Source of the DNA: Nakamurella sp963708935
GTDB lineage: Bacteria > Actinomycetota > Actinomycetes > Mycobacteriales > Nakamurellaceae
DNA length: 64,000 nucleotides
Assembly: GCA_963708935.1 (NCBI GenBank)
Contig: CAVPUK010000003.1
Location: 310,001-374,000 of the forward strand
Reading direction: 5' to 3'
In this document: positions 43,556-52,940 of the stretch, piece after piece
Layout of the letters: each line of letters opens with the position of its first letter
Position numbering within the stretch: position 1 is the first letter of the stretch
The notes under the pieces: generated by a model
What the model was told of the DNA's origin: nothing
The model's database searches: none
Seen by the model: the letters and a program-made list of their open reading frames with translations, nothing else
Made by a program: the position numbers and the translations under genes

Positions 43556-44527
43556 TCAGACGGACGGGCTCGGATACGCGTCGGCCTGGACCAGACGACG
43601 CCCGTCGAAAGCGAGATACCAGAAAGCGCCCTTGGGGGTTCCGATGGGCGGAATGGGTACGTCCGATCGTCCGCCCAATGACTTGACCACGCCCGGAATC
43701 ACGCCGCCCTGACTGCACGCGACGACGGTTCCCGGCGGAGGTTCGGCGATCGGTGCCGCGCCGGACAACCCGCGGGCACCGGCCTGCCCTTCCGACTCCC
43801 CGGAGACCTCTCGGAGCGCCGCCAGTTCGACCAGTCGCCGGCGAGCCGCGGCAGGGTCGTCGCGGTAGGCATCCTCGGCCAGCAGCGGCTCCATCGCGAT
43901 CGTCACGCCCAGCTTGGCGGCCAACGGTTCGACGGTCGCCAGGCAGCGTTCCACCGGCGCGCTGTGCACCATGGCGGGTCCGAACGGCAGCAGTTCGGCC
44001 ACCAGTCGGTCAGCCTGCCTGCGCCCCTTGGCATCCAGCGGTCGGTTGGCGTCGAGGCCATCGAACGACTCCCGGTGTCCGGCCCGTGCATGCCGGACCA
44101 GCAGCAACCCGGTCAGGTCCGGCCGCTCCAGTGAAAACGTGTCCAGCACGGCCTTGTCGAAGTCGTAGGTCATCCGGCTCCAAGCGGCCGGGATGGCGAG
44201 CCATTCGAGCTTGTCGACCTCTTTGTTCGGCGCGAAGGCACCGGACTGCCGCCGGGCGGCGAAATATTGCACCGTCTTCGGGCCGCCGCTGACGGTGTAC
44301 GAAACGGTAGTGAGCGCTCGACCGAGAATCGACCGAAAGCCGGTCTCTTCCCAGACCTCTCGCCAGGCGGTGACCGGCGCCGTCTCGTCGCCGTCGGACT
44401 TTCCCTTGGGTAATGACCAATCGTCGTATCTGGGCCGGTGGACGACGGCTACGCGAACGCCGTGTTTGCGTGAGGGCCGCCAGAGCACGGCTCCGGCCGC
44501 TCTCACGACCGGAGGGTCATTCCGCAC
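43556..44527 (-). CDS. mutT1: MutT1-type Nudix hydrolase with C-terminal histidine-phosphatase domain
   Basis: 323 residues from GTG 44527, overlapping the ppk stop by 11 bp. Residues 5-135 are a Nudix domain. The Nudix box is visible: LPKGKSDGDETAPVTAWREVWEETGF. Residues 145-320 form a histidine-phosphatase domain, with RHARAGHR as the catalytic RHG-type motif and LVLVRHARAG-like start. Mycobacterial MutT1 has the same two domains and hydrolyses 8-oxo-dGTP and diadenosine polyphosphates; it also lies next to ppk. The arginine-histidine dyad here is followed by Ala instead of Gly (RHARAG), as in MutT1. Confidence 0.92.
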   Translation of the reverse strand: MRNDPPVVRAAGAVLWRPSRKHGVRVAVVHRPRYDDWSLPKGKSDGDETAPVTAWREVWEETGFRSILGRALTTVSYTVSGGPKTVQYFAARRQSGAFAPNKEVDKLEWLAIPAAWSRMTYDFDKAVLDTFSLERPDLTGLLLVRHARAGHRESFDGLDANRPLDAKGRRQADRLVAELLPFGPAMVHSAPVERCLATVEPLAAKLGVTIAMEPLLAEDAYRDDPAAARRRLVELAALREVSGESEGQAGARGLSGAAPIAEPPPGTVVACSQGGVIPGVVKSLGGRSDVPIPPIGTPKGAFWYLAFDGRRLVQADAYPSPSV

Positions 44528-46817
44528 CGGCAGCCCCTCGACGCAGCAGTTCGGTCTGCAGGTTGCGACTGGGGCCAGTTTCGGGAGACTTGCTCCAACC
44601 GCCCGGGCCCAGCACCCAGCACTTGGTGTCGGGTCTGGCAATGGCGGCCAGCAGGGCACCCATCTTGTCGGTCGCCGACTTGTCGGTGATCTGTACCAAC
44701 GCCTCGACCCGGCGGTCGAGGTTGCGGTGCATCATGTCGGCGCTGCCGATCCAGTACTCCTCATTTCCGCCGCCGCCGAAATAGAAGATTCTGGAGTGCT
44801 CGAGGAACCGGCCGACAATCGAGCGCACGGTGATGTTCTCGCTCAGCCCGGGGACACCGGCCCGTAGTGCGCAGATCCCGCGCACCGTCAGGTCGATCGT
44901 GACGCCGGCCCGGGAGGCTCGGTACAGCGCGTCGATGACGCCCTCGTCGACGATAGAGTTCATCTTCAGCCGCACCATTCCGCCGTTGCCCGCCCGGAAA
45001 TGATCGATCTCGCGCTCGATCCGCTCGACTATGCCGGTGCGGATGGAATGCGGTGCCACCAGCAGATTCCGGTATTCCGTCTGCCGGGAATAGCCGGTCA
45101 GCACGTTGAACAGGTCGGTCAGGTCGGCGCCGAGATCCGGGTCGGCCGAGAGCAAACCGAGATCCTCGTAGATGCGGGCCGTTTTGGGGTTGTAGTTGCC
45201 GGTGCCGATGTGGCAGTACCGCCGCAGGGTGTTGCCTTCCTGTCGGATGACCAGCGCGGTCTTGCAATGGGTTTTCAGGCCCACCAAGCCGTAGACGACG
45301 TGAACTCCGGCCCGCTCCAGGGCTTTCGCCCAGGTGATGTTGGCCTGCTCGTCGAACCTGGCCTTGATCTCCACCAGAGCCACGACCTGTTTGCCGGCCG
45401 CGGCGGCCGAGATCAGGGCGTCGACGATGGGGGAGTCGCCCGAGGTCCGGTACAGCGTCTGCTTGATGGCCAGCACATTCGGATCGGCCGCCGCCTGCTC
45501 GATGAACCGTTGAACGGTGGTGGCGAACGACTCGTAGGGATGATGCAGCAGCACATCTCCCTCACGCAGGCGGGCGAACACGCTCTTCGGCTTCTCGCCC
45601 TCGACAAACGCCGGGTTGGTGGCCGGAACGAACGGCGGATCCTTCAGGGTCGGGCGGTCGAGCCCGTACAGCTGCCAGAGACTGGACAGATCCAGCAGGC
45701 CAGGCACTTCCACCGCGTCTGCCGGGTCGACGTCCAGTTCGGTGATCAGCAGATCGAGGATTCGTTCGCTCGTCGTGTCGGTGATCTCCAGGCGGACCGG
45801 CGGTCCGAACCGGCGACGGGCCAGCTCACGTTCCAGCGCCTGCAGCAGGTCCTCGTCGCGGTCCTCCTCGACATCCAGATCGGCGTTGCGGGTGACCCGG
45901 AAGATCTGGTGTTCCACGACTTCCATGCCCGGAAACAGCTCGGCCAGGTGAGCGGCCAGCAGATCCTCGAGCGGCAGAAAATCCATCACTCCACGCCTGA
46001 CCCTGATGAACCGGTCCACGTTGTTGGGCACCTTGACTCTGGCGAACCGCTCCGCGCCGGTGTGCGGATCGCGGACGATGATGGCCATGTTCAGGCTGAG
46101 CCCGGAGATGTATGGGAACGGGTGGGCCGGGTCGACGGCGAGGGGCGTGAGCACCGGGAAGATCTGGGCGGTGAAATAGTCGGCCAGCCGTATCTTGTCC
46201 TCGTCCTCGATCGAATTCCACCTGACGATGCGGATACCGGCGTTTTCGAGCGCGGGCATCACATCGTCGGTGAAGCAGCGGCCCTGCCGCTCGACCAGTT
46301 CCTGGGTGCGCGCGGAGATGAGTGCCAACTGCTCGGACTGGGTGAGACCGTCGGCGCTCGCCAACGACAGGCCCATGTCCCGGCGCCGCATCAGACCGGC
46401 TACCCGAACCATGTAGAACTCGTCCAGGTTCGACGCGAAGATCGCCAGGAACTTGGCCCGCTCGAGCAGCGGCTGTTCACGATCCTCGGCCAGCGCCAGC
46501 ACCCGCTCGTTGAAGTCCAGCCAGCTCAGCTCCCGGTTCGAGAACCGGTCTTCGGGCAGTGGCTCGTCGTCCAGCATGGCCAACGGCGCCTCCGACTCAA
46601 CCAGGCTGTGGAACGGCTCGACCGCAGGCGCCTCGACGTTCGGCGCCCCGTCGGCAGCTGGGGCGGACACGACCGGGTCGACGGCCGCCGCCTTGGTCGT
46701 TGCCGGGCGGGCGCGCGGCGTCGGCTCGACGCCTCCTGCCGCTTCGGTGGTGTCGCGCTTCACGGCGGCGATGGAGGGGCGTCGTCGTGCCGGAGTCGGC
46801 TTTCTGGTGGTGGTCAC
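44517..46817 (-). CDS. ppk: Polyphosphate kinase 1
   Basis: 766 residues from GTG 46817; the first ~75 are an Ala/Pro/Thr-rich extension, after which RFSNRELSWLDFNERVLALAED begins the family fold. It reversibly makes polyphosphate from ATP. Key segments: FLAIFASNLDEFYMVRVAGL, DVLLHHPYESFATTVQRFIEQAA, ALVEIKARFDEQANITWAKALERAGVHVVYG, and the phosphohistidine site YCHIGTGNYNPKTARIYEDLGL, then YFGGGGNEEYWIGSADMMHRNLDRRVE. The start of mutT1 overlaps its end, so polyphosphate synthesis and nucleotide clean-up are translated together. Confidence 0.96.
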   Translation of the reverse strand: MTTTRKPTPARRRPSIAAVKRDTTEAAGGVEPTPRARPATTKAAAVDPVVSAPAADGAPNVEAPAVEPFHSLVESEAPLAMLDDEPLPEDRFSNRELSWLDFNERVLALAEDREQPLLERAKFLAIFASNLDEFYMVRVAGLMRRRDMGLSLASADGLTQSEQLALISARTQELVERQGRCFTDDVMPALENAGIRIVRWNSIEDEDKIRLADYFTAQIFPVLTPLAVDPAHPFPYISGLSLNMAIIVRDPHTGAERFARVKVPNNVDRFIRVRRGVMDFLPLEDLLAAHLAELFPGMEVVEHQIFRVTRNADLDVEEDRDEDLLQALERELARRRFGPPVRLEITDTTSERILDLLITELDVDPADAVEVPGLLDLSSLWQLYGLDRPTLKDPPFVPATNPAFVEGEKPKSVFARLREGDVLLHHPYESFATTVQRFIEQAAADPNVLAIKQTLYRTSGDSPIVDALISAAAAGKQVVALVEIKARFDEQANITWAKALERAGVHVVYGLVGLKTHCKTALVIRQEGNTLRRYCHIGTGNYNPKTARIYEDLGLLSADPDLGADLTDLFNVLTGYSRQTEYRNLLVAPHSIRTGIVERIEREIDHFRAGNGGMVRLKMNSIVDEGVIDALYRASRAGVTIDLTVRGICALRAGVPGLSENITVRSIVGRFLEHSRIFYFGGGGNEEYWIGSADMMHRNLDRRVEALVQITDKSATDKMGALLAAIARPDTKCWVLGPGGWSKSPETGPSRNLQTELLRRGAAGAE

Positions 46818-47195
46818 GGGCTCATTGTTCCGTGCCCAGGGGGCAGGAAACCAGCGCGGGCGGTAAACGCGCGGGAACGGGGATATGTCGACCTGCCCAA
46901 CGAGCGGTGTGGGCGCTGAGTGCACTGGGCTGAAAGAGTGATGTCGATCGGGTGAATGTGCTGGTGAGGGACGTGGGCGAGTCGGAAATCTCAGCTCCTG
47001 CCCGGTCTGGCGCCCGAGTCCGGTGTTCGCGCGCCGTCCCGGTGCAGACAACGGACGTAACCGCAGCACGATCCATTGGTTCCTGTCCACAGCACTAGGG
47101 TGATGACGGTCCGGCTTCCCGGGCCTGCGGGCTTGCCCGTGACGTCATCAAGCATCGGCCGCTGAGTTCGGCCGGGCATCGCGGAAGGAGTCGTC
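46818..47195. promoter_or_regulatory. Divergent ppk/plsC intergenic region
   Basis: 378 bp with no gene that I can support; open frames here are shadows of low-complexity leader. It must contain promoters for ppk (leftward) and plsC-gpsA (rightward). No consensus pair or repeat stands out. A GGAAGGAG at 47182-47189 is the plsC ribosome-binding site. Confidence 0.3.
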
Positions 47196-47999
47196 GTGCG
47201 CCGTCGCGGTCCGGTATTCGAGAAATCGCCAGGCTGGATCCGGTTGTGCGAGATCGTCATGTTCCCGCTGACCCGCATCCTCGGGAGACGGCATTTCGAA
47301 GGGCTCGAGCACGTCGCCATCCCGGGCCCGGTTCTGGTGGTGGGCAACCACGTCTCGCAACTGGACCCGATCTACACAGCCGTCTATCTGCGGAAGTCGG
47401 GCCGTATTCCGCACATCATGGCCAAGGCCTCGCTCTGGAAGCTCCCGATCGTCGGCAAGGTGATCGAGGCGACGGGTCAGATTCCGGTCGAACGGGGTGG
47501 CGGTCAGGGTCAGGTCGGGCTGGAGAAAGCCATCGACGCGCTCAAAGCCGGCCAGATGGTGTTGATCTACCCGGACGGAACGGTGACTCGCGATCCCGAA
47601 GGCTGGCCGATGAAGCCACGCCCTGGCGTCGCGGCGATGGCCCTGGCCGGCGACTTCCCGGTGGTGCCGGTGGTCCACTGGGGCACCCAGGAGGTCTACG
47701 TCCCCTACGTCAAGGGCGGGTTTCATCCGTTGCCGCGCAAGGATATTCGCGTGGTCGCCGGGCCGCCGGTCGACCTCTCCGAGTTTCGGGGCAAACCCGT
47801 CGATGCGCGCCTGGTCAGGGACGTGTCCTACGTGATCCAGGGTGCGGTCCGGGACCTGCTGGCGCAGGTGCGCGGAGTCGAGGCGCCCACCGAGTTCTAC
47901 GACCACAAAAAGGCCGAACGGCTGGCCGCCCGCGGTGCCCAGGCAACCGGCCAGCCCCCTTCCGGGCCGGCCGCGGCGACCGAGGATCCGCCTCGTTGA
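47196..47999 (+). CDS. plsC: 1-Acyl-sn-glycerol-3-phosphate acyltransferase family protein
   Basis: 267 residues from GTG 47196, with GGAAGGAG upstream. It carries the LPLAT motifs: block I NHVSQLD (His-52, Asp-57), block II region VIEATGQIPVERGGGQGQ, block III LIYPDGTVTRD (125-131, with Pro-Asp-Gly in place of the more common Pro-Glu-Gly) and block IV FPVVPVVHWG. The family adds the second acyl chain in phosphatidic acid synthesis at the membrane. Its stop overlaps the gpsA TTG start (TTGA), so glycerol-3-phosphate formation and acylation are genetically coupled, a sensible phospholipid unit. Substrate specificity is not fixed by sequence. Confidence 0.9.
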   Translation: MRRRGPVFEKSPGWIRLCEIVMFPLTRILGRRHFEGLEHVAIPGPVLVVGNHVSQLDPIYTAVYLRKSGRIPHIMAKASLWKLPIVGKVIEATGQIPVERGGGQGQVGLEKAIDALKAGQMVLIYPDGTVTRDPEGWPMKPRPGVAAMALAGDFPVVPVVHWGTQEVYVPYVKGGFHPLPRKDIRVVAGPPVDLSEFRGKPVDARLVRDVSYVIQGAVRDLLAQVRGVEAPTEFYDHKKAERLAARGAQATGQPPSGPAAATEDPPR

Positions 48000-49054
48000 G
48001 CCGAGCCGGCCAGGCGGGGGCGGCCCGCAGTGACGTGGGTTCCGGCGGTGCGACCCTGGGCAAGGTGGCTGTGCTCGGGGCCGGATCGTGGGGAACCACC
48101 TATGCGAAGGTGCTGGCCGATGCCGGTCGAGAGGTCGTGCTCTGGGCCCGCCGCGATTCGATTGCCGCCGACATCCAGTCCAGCCGGATGAATCAGGGCT
48201 ATCTACCCGGTGTCGTCCTACCCGAAAACCTGCGGGCGACATCAGACGTGGACGAGGCCCTGGACGGTGTCGACGCGGTTGCGCTCGGCTTGCCCAGCCA
48301 GTCGATGCGGGAGAATCTGACCGTGTTCCGCGACTCGATTCCGTCGTCAGCCCCGGTGATCTCGCTCGCAAAAGGGGTCGAGATCGGCACCGGTCTGCGG
48401 ATGAGCGAGGTGATCTCGCGGGTCGGCCACATCGAGCCGGAGCGGGTGGTCGTGTTGACCGGCCCGAACCTGGCGGTCGAGATCGCGCACGACCGCCCCA
48501 CCGCATCCGTGCTGGCGTGCACCGATCACGACGTCGCGGTATCCATCCAGAAGGCCTGCGCCACCGGCTATTTCCGGCCATACACGATCACCGATGTGGT
48601 CGGCGCCGAAATCGCCGGCGCCGGCAAGAACGTCATCGCCCTGGCCTGCGGAATCGCGGACGGGCTCCAGCTCGGTCTGAACACCGCGGCATCATTGATG
48701 ACCCGTGGGCTGAACGAGGTGTCGCGACTGGGTCAGGCGCTCGGTGGCAACCCGGCCACGTTTGCCGGCCTGGCCGGGCTCGGCGATGTGGTGGCGACGT
48801 GTTCGTCCCCGTTGTCCCGCAACCGGACCCTCGGGGGTCGACTGGCTGCCGGGATGGGCCTGGAGGCGGCGACCACCGCGGCGGGTGGGCAGGTCGCTGA
48901 AGGTGTGGTCAGCTGCCGGTCGGTACGAGATCTGGCCCACCGGCACCAGATCGAGATGCCGATCACCGAGGCCGTCTATCAGGTCTGCTACCTGCACATG
49001 CCCCCGGTCGACATGATCAGGGCGTTGATGGATCGGCCGCACAGCCCGGAGTGA
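47996..49054 (+). CDS. gpsA: Glycerol-3-phosphate dehydrogenase (NAD(P)+)
   Basis: 352 residues from TTG 47996, with GAGG upstream and a 4-bp overlap with plsC; GTG 48035 would remove 13 residues. Reduces dihydroxyacetone phosphate to glycerol-3-phosphate for phospholipids. Landmarks: VAVLGAGSWGTTYAKVLADAG (28-33 GAGSWG), LPSQSMRENL, ISLAKGVEIGTGLRMSEV, LTGPNLAVEIAHDRPTA, GAEIAGAGKNVIALACGIADGLQLGLNTAASLMTRGLNE (catalytic Lys), and AGLAGLGDVVATCSSPLSRNRTLGG. It ends 82 bp before ddl; mycobacteria have the same gpsA-ddl order. Confidence 0.96.
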   Translation: MSRAGQAGAARSDVGSGGATLGKVAVLGAGSWGTTYAKVLADAGREVVLWARRDSIAADIQSSRMNQGYLPGVVLPENLRATSDVDEALDGVDAVALGLPSQSMRENLTVFRDSIPSSAPVISLAKGVEIGTGLRMSEVISRVGHIEPERVVVLTGPNLAVEIAHDRPTASVLACTDHDVAVSIQKACATGYFRPYTITDVVGAEIAGAGKNVIALACGIADGLQLGLNTAASLMTRGLNEVSRLGQALGGNPATFAGLAGLGDVVATCSSPLSRNRTLGGRLAAGMGLEAATTAAGGQVAEGVVSCRSVRDLAHRHQIEMPITEAVYQVCYLHMPPVDMIRALMDRPHSPE

Positions 49055-49136
49055 CGTGCTCGCCGTCGCGGTCGGTGACGCTCGTGATCATCGTGTCCCG
49101 GCCGTTCGGGTCTCCAGTCGACCGTAGGGTGAGGCC

Positions 49137-50213
49137 ATGAATTCTGAGCGGACCAGGGTCGCCGTCGTCTTCGGTGGCCGGAGCGGCGAACACGCAGTCT
49201 CTTGCCTGTCTGCGGGCAGTGTTCTGGCTCACCTCGACCCCGACGAGTTCGAAGTCACGGCAATCGGAATCACGCCCGCCGGCGCCTGGGTGCGCGTTGA
49301 TCCGGCGCTGGTGTTGGAAAGGGACGGACAGCAGCTGCCGTCGGTATCCGGCGGATCCGCCGTTGTCCTGCCGGCCGACCCGACATCGGCGTCGCTCATT
49401 CCGATCGGCCCGGGGACAGAGCTCGATGTCGACGTGGTCTTTCCCGTCCTGCACGGGCCGTTCGGCGAAGATGGGACCATCCAGGGCCTGCTCGAGTTGG
49501 CCGAGATCCCCTACGTCGGGCCGGGTGTGCTGGCCTCCGCCGCCGGCATGGACAAAGAGTTCACCAAGAAACTCCTGGCCGCAGAGGGTTTGCCGCAGGG
49601 CGACTATGTCGTGCTGCGTCGGGGGGTTGCCACCCTCAGTGCCGATCAGCGGGAGCGGCTCGGGCTGCCGGTGTTCGTCAAGCCGGCTCGTGCCGGCTCC
49701 TCTCTGGGCGTCAGCCGGGTCGACAACTGGGCCGACCTGGACTCGGCGATCACCGTGGCCAGGCAGGCCGATCCGAAGGTCCTCGTCGAGGCGGCGATGA
49801 TCGGGCGCGAGATCGAATGCGGTGTCCTCGAGTATCCGGACGGCCACGTCGAATCCTCGCCGACCGCTGAGATCCACGTCTCGGCCGGCTACGAGTTCTA
49901 TGACTTCAGCGCCAAGTATCTCGACGACGTCGCGACTTTCGACATCCCGGCGATGCTGCCTGACGAGGTGACCGCACAGATCCGCTCGCTCGCCGTCCGC
50001 GCCTTCCAAGCGCTCGATGCGCAGGGTCTGGCCCGGGTCGACTTCTTCGTCACGGACGCCGGCCGGGTGGTCATCAATGAGGTCAACACGATGCCCGGTT
50101 TCACGCCGATTTCGATGTACCCCCGCATGTGGGGAGCAGCGGGGTTGCCCTACCGCGAACTGCTGACCATCCTGATCCGCACCGCCATCGCGCGGGGAAC
50201 CGGCTTGCGCTGA
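49137..50213 (+). CDS. ddl: D-alanine--D-alanine ligase
   Basis: 358 residues from ATG 49137. ATP-grasp enzyme that makes the D-Ala-D-Ala end of peptidoglycan precursors. Sequence markers: VAVVFGGRSGEHAVSCLSAGSV, VVFPVLHGPFGEDGTIQGLLELAEIPYVGPGVLASAAGMDKE, FVKPARAGSSLGVSRV, VEAAMIGREIECGVLEYPDG, and LARVDFFVTDAGRVVINEVNTMPGFTPISMYPRMWGAAG, which holds the metal ligands. The usual substrate would come from the alr product at the left edge of the window. No ligand-switch residues for D-lactate are claimed. Confidence 0.97.
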   Translation: MNSERTRVAVVFGGRSGEHAVSCLSAGSVLAHLDPDEFEVTAIGITPAGAWVRVDPALVLERDGQQLPSVSGGSAVVLPADPTSASLIPIGPGTELDVDVVFPVLHGPFGEDGTIQGLLELAEIPYVGPGVLASAAGMDKEFTKKLLAAEGLPQGDYVVLRRGVATLSADQRERLGLPVFVKPARAGSSLGVSRVDNWADLDSAITVARQADPKVLVEAAMIGREIECGVLEYPDGHVESSPTAEIHVSAGYEFYDFSAKYLDDVATFDIPAMLPDEVTAQIRSLAVRAFQALDAQGLARVDFFVTDAGRVVINEVNTMPGFTPISMYPRMWGAAGLPYRELLTILIRTAIARGTGLR

Positions 50214-50469
50214 CCGGCTGCACGCCGACCAGTCCGGAACACCGGGTACGTCTGATCATTTGGGCAGATTCTGTGCGGCAGCAGCGGAACGCTGCTTTCC
50301 ATCTCGGCACAGCTGCGACGCAACGCTCGCCGGCCTCCGGACCGTGACAGGCTGCTCATCGCAATGCCCAATGGAATCGGCTCCGCCTGTCATATCAGCG
50401 TGACTGAGCTCGCCACCCCTTCGACGCGCGTTTTGGCCCGCGCCGCACCGTCGCCAACGAGAGCGACCG

Positions 50470-52770
50470 ATGTCCGTTGGGGATAACTTCCGGGCGCTGT
50501 CGGTGGGCTGTCGTACACTTGTTCTATGCAGGCAGACGGGGGTGTCGACGCAGGTCACCGGCCTGCCGCGCCTCCGAGGCGGCTGTTCCGCGACGGTCGC
50601 GTTGGCCGCGGTCGCGGCCGCTGTGGACGGACTGTTGGCCGTCGATCTGAGCCTGCCCGGGACGGCTGAGTTGTTGGATCTTTTGCGCGAGGTGGAACGG
50701 CAGTCCCGCCGGCTCGCCGCCGCCTCGGTCGCGGTGATCGGGCAGATCGACGCCCGTGGTGTGGCCGCACCTGAGGGCTGCCAGTCCACCGCGGCCCTGG
50801 TCCGGCAGGTGATCATGATCGGCAAAGACGAATCCTCCCGCCGCGCCCGCCTGGCCGCCGGAATCTGCCCCTCGACGGGGCTGTCCGGGGCCGCGGTACC
50901 AGCCCGGTTCCCGTTGGTCGGTGCCGCCGTGACGGCCGGTGAGGTGGCGGTGCGGGAGGCCGCGTTGATCTGTTCCACCATCACCGGGTTCCCCCGCCAC
51001 CACCCACCCACGGTGGTGGAAGCAGCCGAACAGTTCCTGGTCGACCAAGCCGCGGTGTTGGACCCGAAAACGTTCAAACAGACCGCCCGGGAAATAGCGT
51101 TGATGGCCAACCCCGACGGCACCCCCGATGATCGGGACGCCCACGAGAAGATGGAATTCCACCTGGGCCGACGGCGGGAGGACGGGCTGACCCGGTGTTG
51201 GGGGTTGTTGGACGATCTGACCGCGGAAGCATTGCGGGCGGCGTTCGGATCGATGTGCTCCCCCTCCGCGGAACGCCGCAACGACCGGGTTGATGTGCAA
51301 TGGCCCAGCGATCCCGACGACGGCGACGGCGACCAAGGGGAGGCTAACGGCGGCATCGACCCGGACCCAACCCAACCAAGTGCGCCCGACCAGGACGGCC
51401 ATAGCGCCAGCGATGATGATGCCGTGGGGCCTTTCCTACCCGATTCGACCGAGCAGGCGGCCGACGTCCCACTCGACGTCGTTCCGGACGTCCACGCGAC
51501 CGGCGAACGCGATGAGGCCGCCGATCCCGACGTCGATCACGAGACCGGCCCCGACGCTGATAACGGAGCGGACGACGCCGAGGAGCAGCCGTCAAACGAA
51601 CCCACTCCGTCGGATCTGCCGCCTGCTCGGGGCGATCAGACCGATGATCTCGCCCCGGCGATACCGGGCAGCGGCGAAAGTCAAACGACGCCAACCGGTC
51701 CCGACCAGCCACCGATGTCGCGGATAGGAATATATGGATCCGACCCTGGCCCGGCTGCTGGCCGCGTCGGCGGCCGACCACCCGACCCACCACCCGAACC
51801 CGCCCCAGCAGCACCGGACGCTTCGACCGGTGTGGTGGAAGGCTGCCAACGCAACGGTTTCGTTGCCGCGGCGCCGCCTGACCACACTGACGGCCGGCCA
51901 CCGGACTCACCATGCGACTGTGCTCCAGCAGCAGCGCCGTACTTGTCGACCGGCGCGGCAGAAGGCTGTCCGGACGACGATTTGGGGCTCGGTCAGTTGG
52001 CCGCGGTCGGGCAAGTGTGGCGGGCACCACGGTTGCCCTACGAATGGGCACCCCTGGGATCCGTGCCCTCCGACTACCACCCACCGCCCGGATCAACAGA
52101 GACGCTGCCCGACGTCCCGGACGGTGCGACCCTGGCAAGCGCCGGTGGAACGCCTATGCCGGGGCCGCCTTCCGATCGCCGGTCCGCCGGAACCAAGCGG
52201 GCGCAGGCCCTCTCCATCATTCTCACCACGTTCCTGGACCTCGGTGTGGCACCGACCCAGGGCGGCCAGCGACCCCACATCGTCGTCACGATCGACGAAC
52301 AGTCCCTGACCGACCGGACCCGGCCGGCCCGGCTGGGCTTCGGCGACCAACTACCGGCCGGACAGCTACGGATGTTGGCCTGCGACGCGAAGATCATCCC
52401 CGCGGTCCTGGGCGGCGCATCCGAGGTCCTCGATGTCGGCCGATCGATGCGCACCTTCACCGCCGCCTGCCGCACCGCGATCCTGCTGCGGGACGTCGGC
52501 TGCGTGTTCCCCGGCTGTGGCATGCCCGGCCGGTGGGCGGAGTTCCACCACATCCAACACTGGGCCGACGGCGGACCATCGGATCTGCACAACGGATGCC
52601 TGCTGTGCAAACGCCACCACATGCTCATCCACCAGGAACAGTGGCAGGTCCGGATGGGCGCCGACCGGCTCCCCGAGATCATCCCGCCGACCAGCCACGA
52701 CCTGGAACAACGACCCCTGCGCAACACCCAGCACCGACCACCGGTCTTCGCCTGGCCCCAGGTCGGCTGA
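50470..52770 (+). CDS. DUF222 (13E12-type) protein with C-terminal HNH endonuclease domain and very long linker
   Basis: 766 residues from ATG 50470 (GTG 50542 is an alternative). An N-terminal DUF222 helical region spans ~45-260 (EVERQSRRLAAASVAVIGQIDARG, TRCWGLLDDLTAEAL), and an HNH motif lies near the end: GCVFPGCGMPGRWAEFHHIQHWADGG and LHNGCLLCKRHHMLIHQ. Between them lies a ~290-residue acidic and Pro-rich linker, longer than in typical 13E12 proteins (400-550 residues in total). It includes a 40-residue tandem repeat beginning GRPPD at 51772 and 51892. Such proteins are repeated many times in actinobacterial genomes and are thought to be mobile or selfish; no activity is proven. It lies between ddl and a DUF3515 gene, so it may be an insertion. 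Confidence 0.88.
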   Translation: MSVGDNFRALSVGCRTLVLCRQTGVSTQVTGLPRLRGGCSATVALAAVAAAVDGLLAVDLSLPGTAELLDLLREVERQSRRLAAASVAVIGQIDARGVAAPEGCQSTAALVRQVIMIGKDESSRRARLAAGICPSTGLSGAAVPARFPLVGAAVTAGEVAVREAALICSTITGFPRHHPPTVVEAAEQFLVDQAAVLDPKTFKQTAREIALMANPDGTPDDRDAHEKMEFHLGRRREDGLTRCWGLLDDLTAEALRAAFGSMCSPSAERRNDRVDVQWPSDPDDGDGDQGEANGGIDPDPTQPSAPDQDGHSASDDDAVGPFLPDSTEQAADVPLDVVPDVHATGERDEAADPDVDHETGPDADNGADDAEEQPSNEPTPSDLPPARGDQTDDLAPAIPGSGESQTTPTGPDQPPMSRIGIYGSDPGPAAGRVGGRPPDPPPEPAPAAPDASTGVVEGCQRNGFVAAAPPDHTDGRPPDSPCDCAPAAAPYLSTGAAEGCPDDDLGLGQLAAVGQVWRAPRLPYEWAPLGSVPSDYHPPPGSTETLPDVPDGATLASAGGTPMPGPPSDRRSAGTKRAQALSIILTTFLDLGVAPTQGGQRPHIVVTIDEQSLTDRTRPARLGFGDQLPAGQLRMLACDAKIIPAVLGGASEVLDVGRSMRTFTAACRTAILLRDVGCVFPGCGMPGRWAEFHHIQHWADGGPSDLHNGCLLCKRHHMLIHQEQWQVRMGADRLPEIIPPTSHDLEQRPLRNTQHRPPVFAWPQVG

Positions 52771-52940
52771 CGCCGTCCCCACGCGAGGCGCAGGCCCGGC
52801 TGCAGTCGTACCCACCCGGGCGCAGGTCCAGCTGACGCTGCCGCACTCCGCGCAGAACTTACCCGCGAGGACGTCGACCTGCGCTGTCTCGGTGTGCAAC
52901 CGAGCGGGGCCACCCGGGGTCTGAGACCGCCTTGTGGGAC

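Noticed and set aside
45000..46919. A 639-codon open frame antisense to ppk
   Set aside because: Shadow frame of ppk caused by high GC content at third codon positions.
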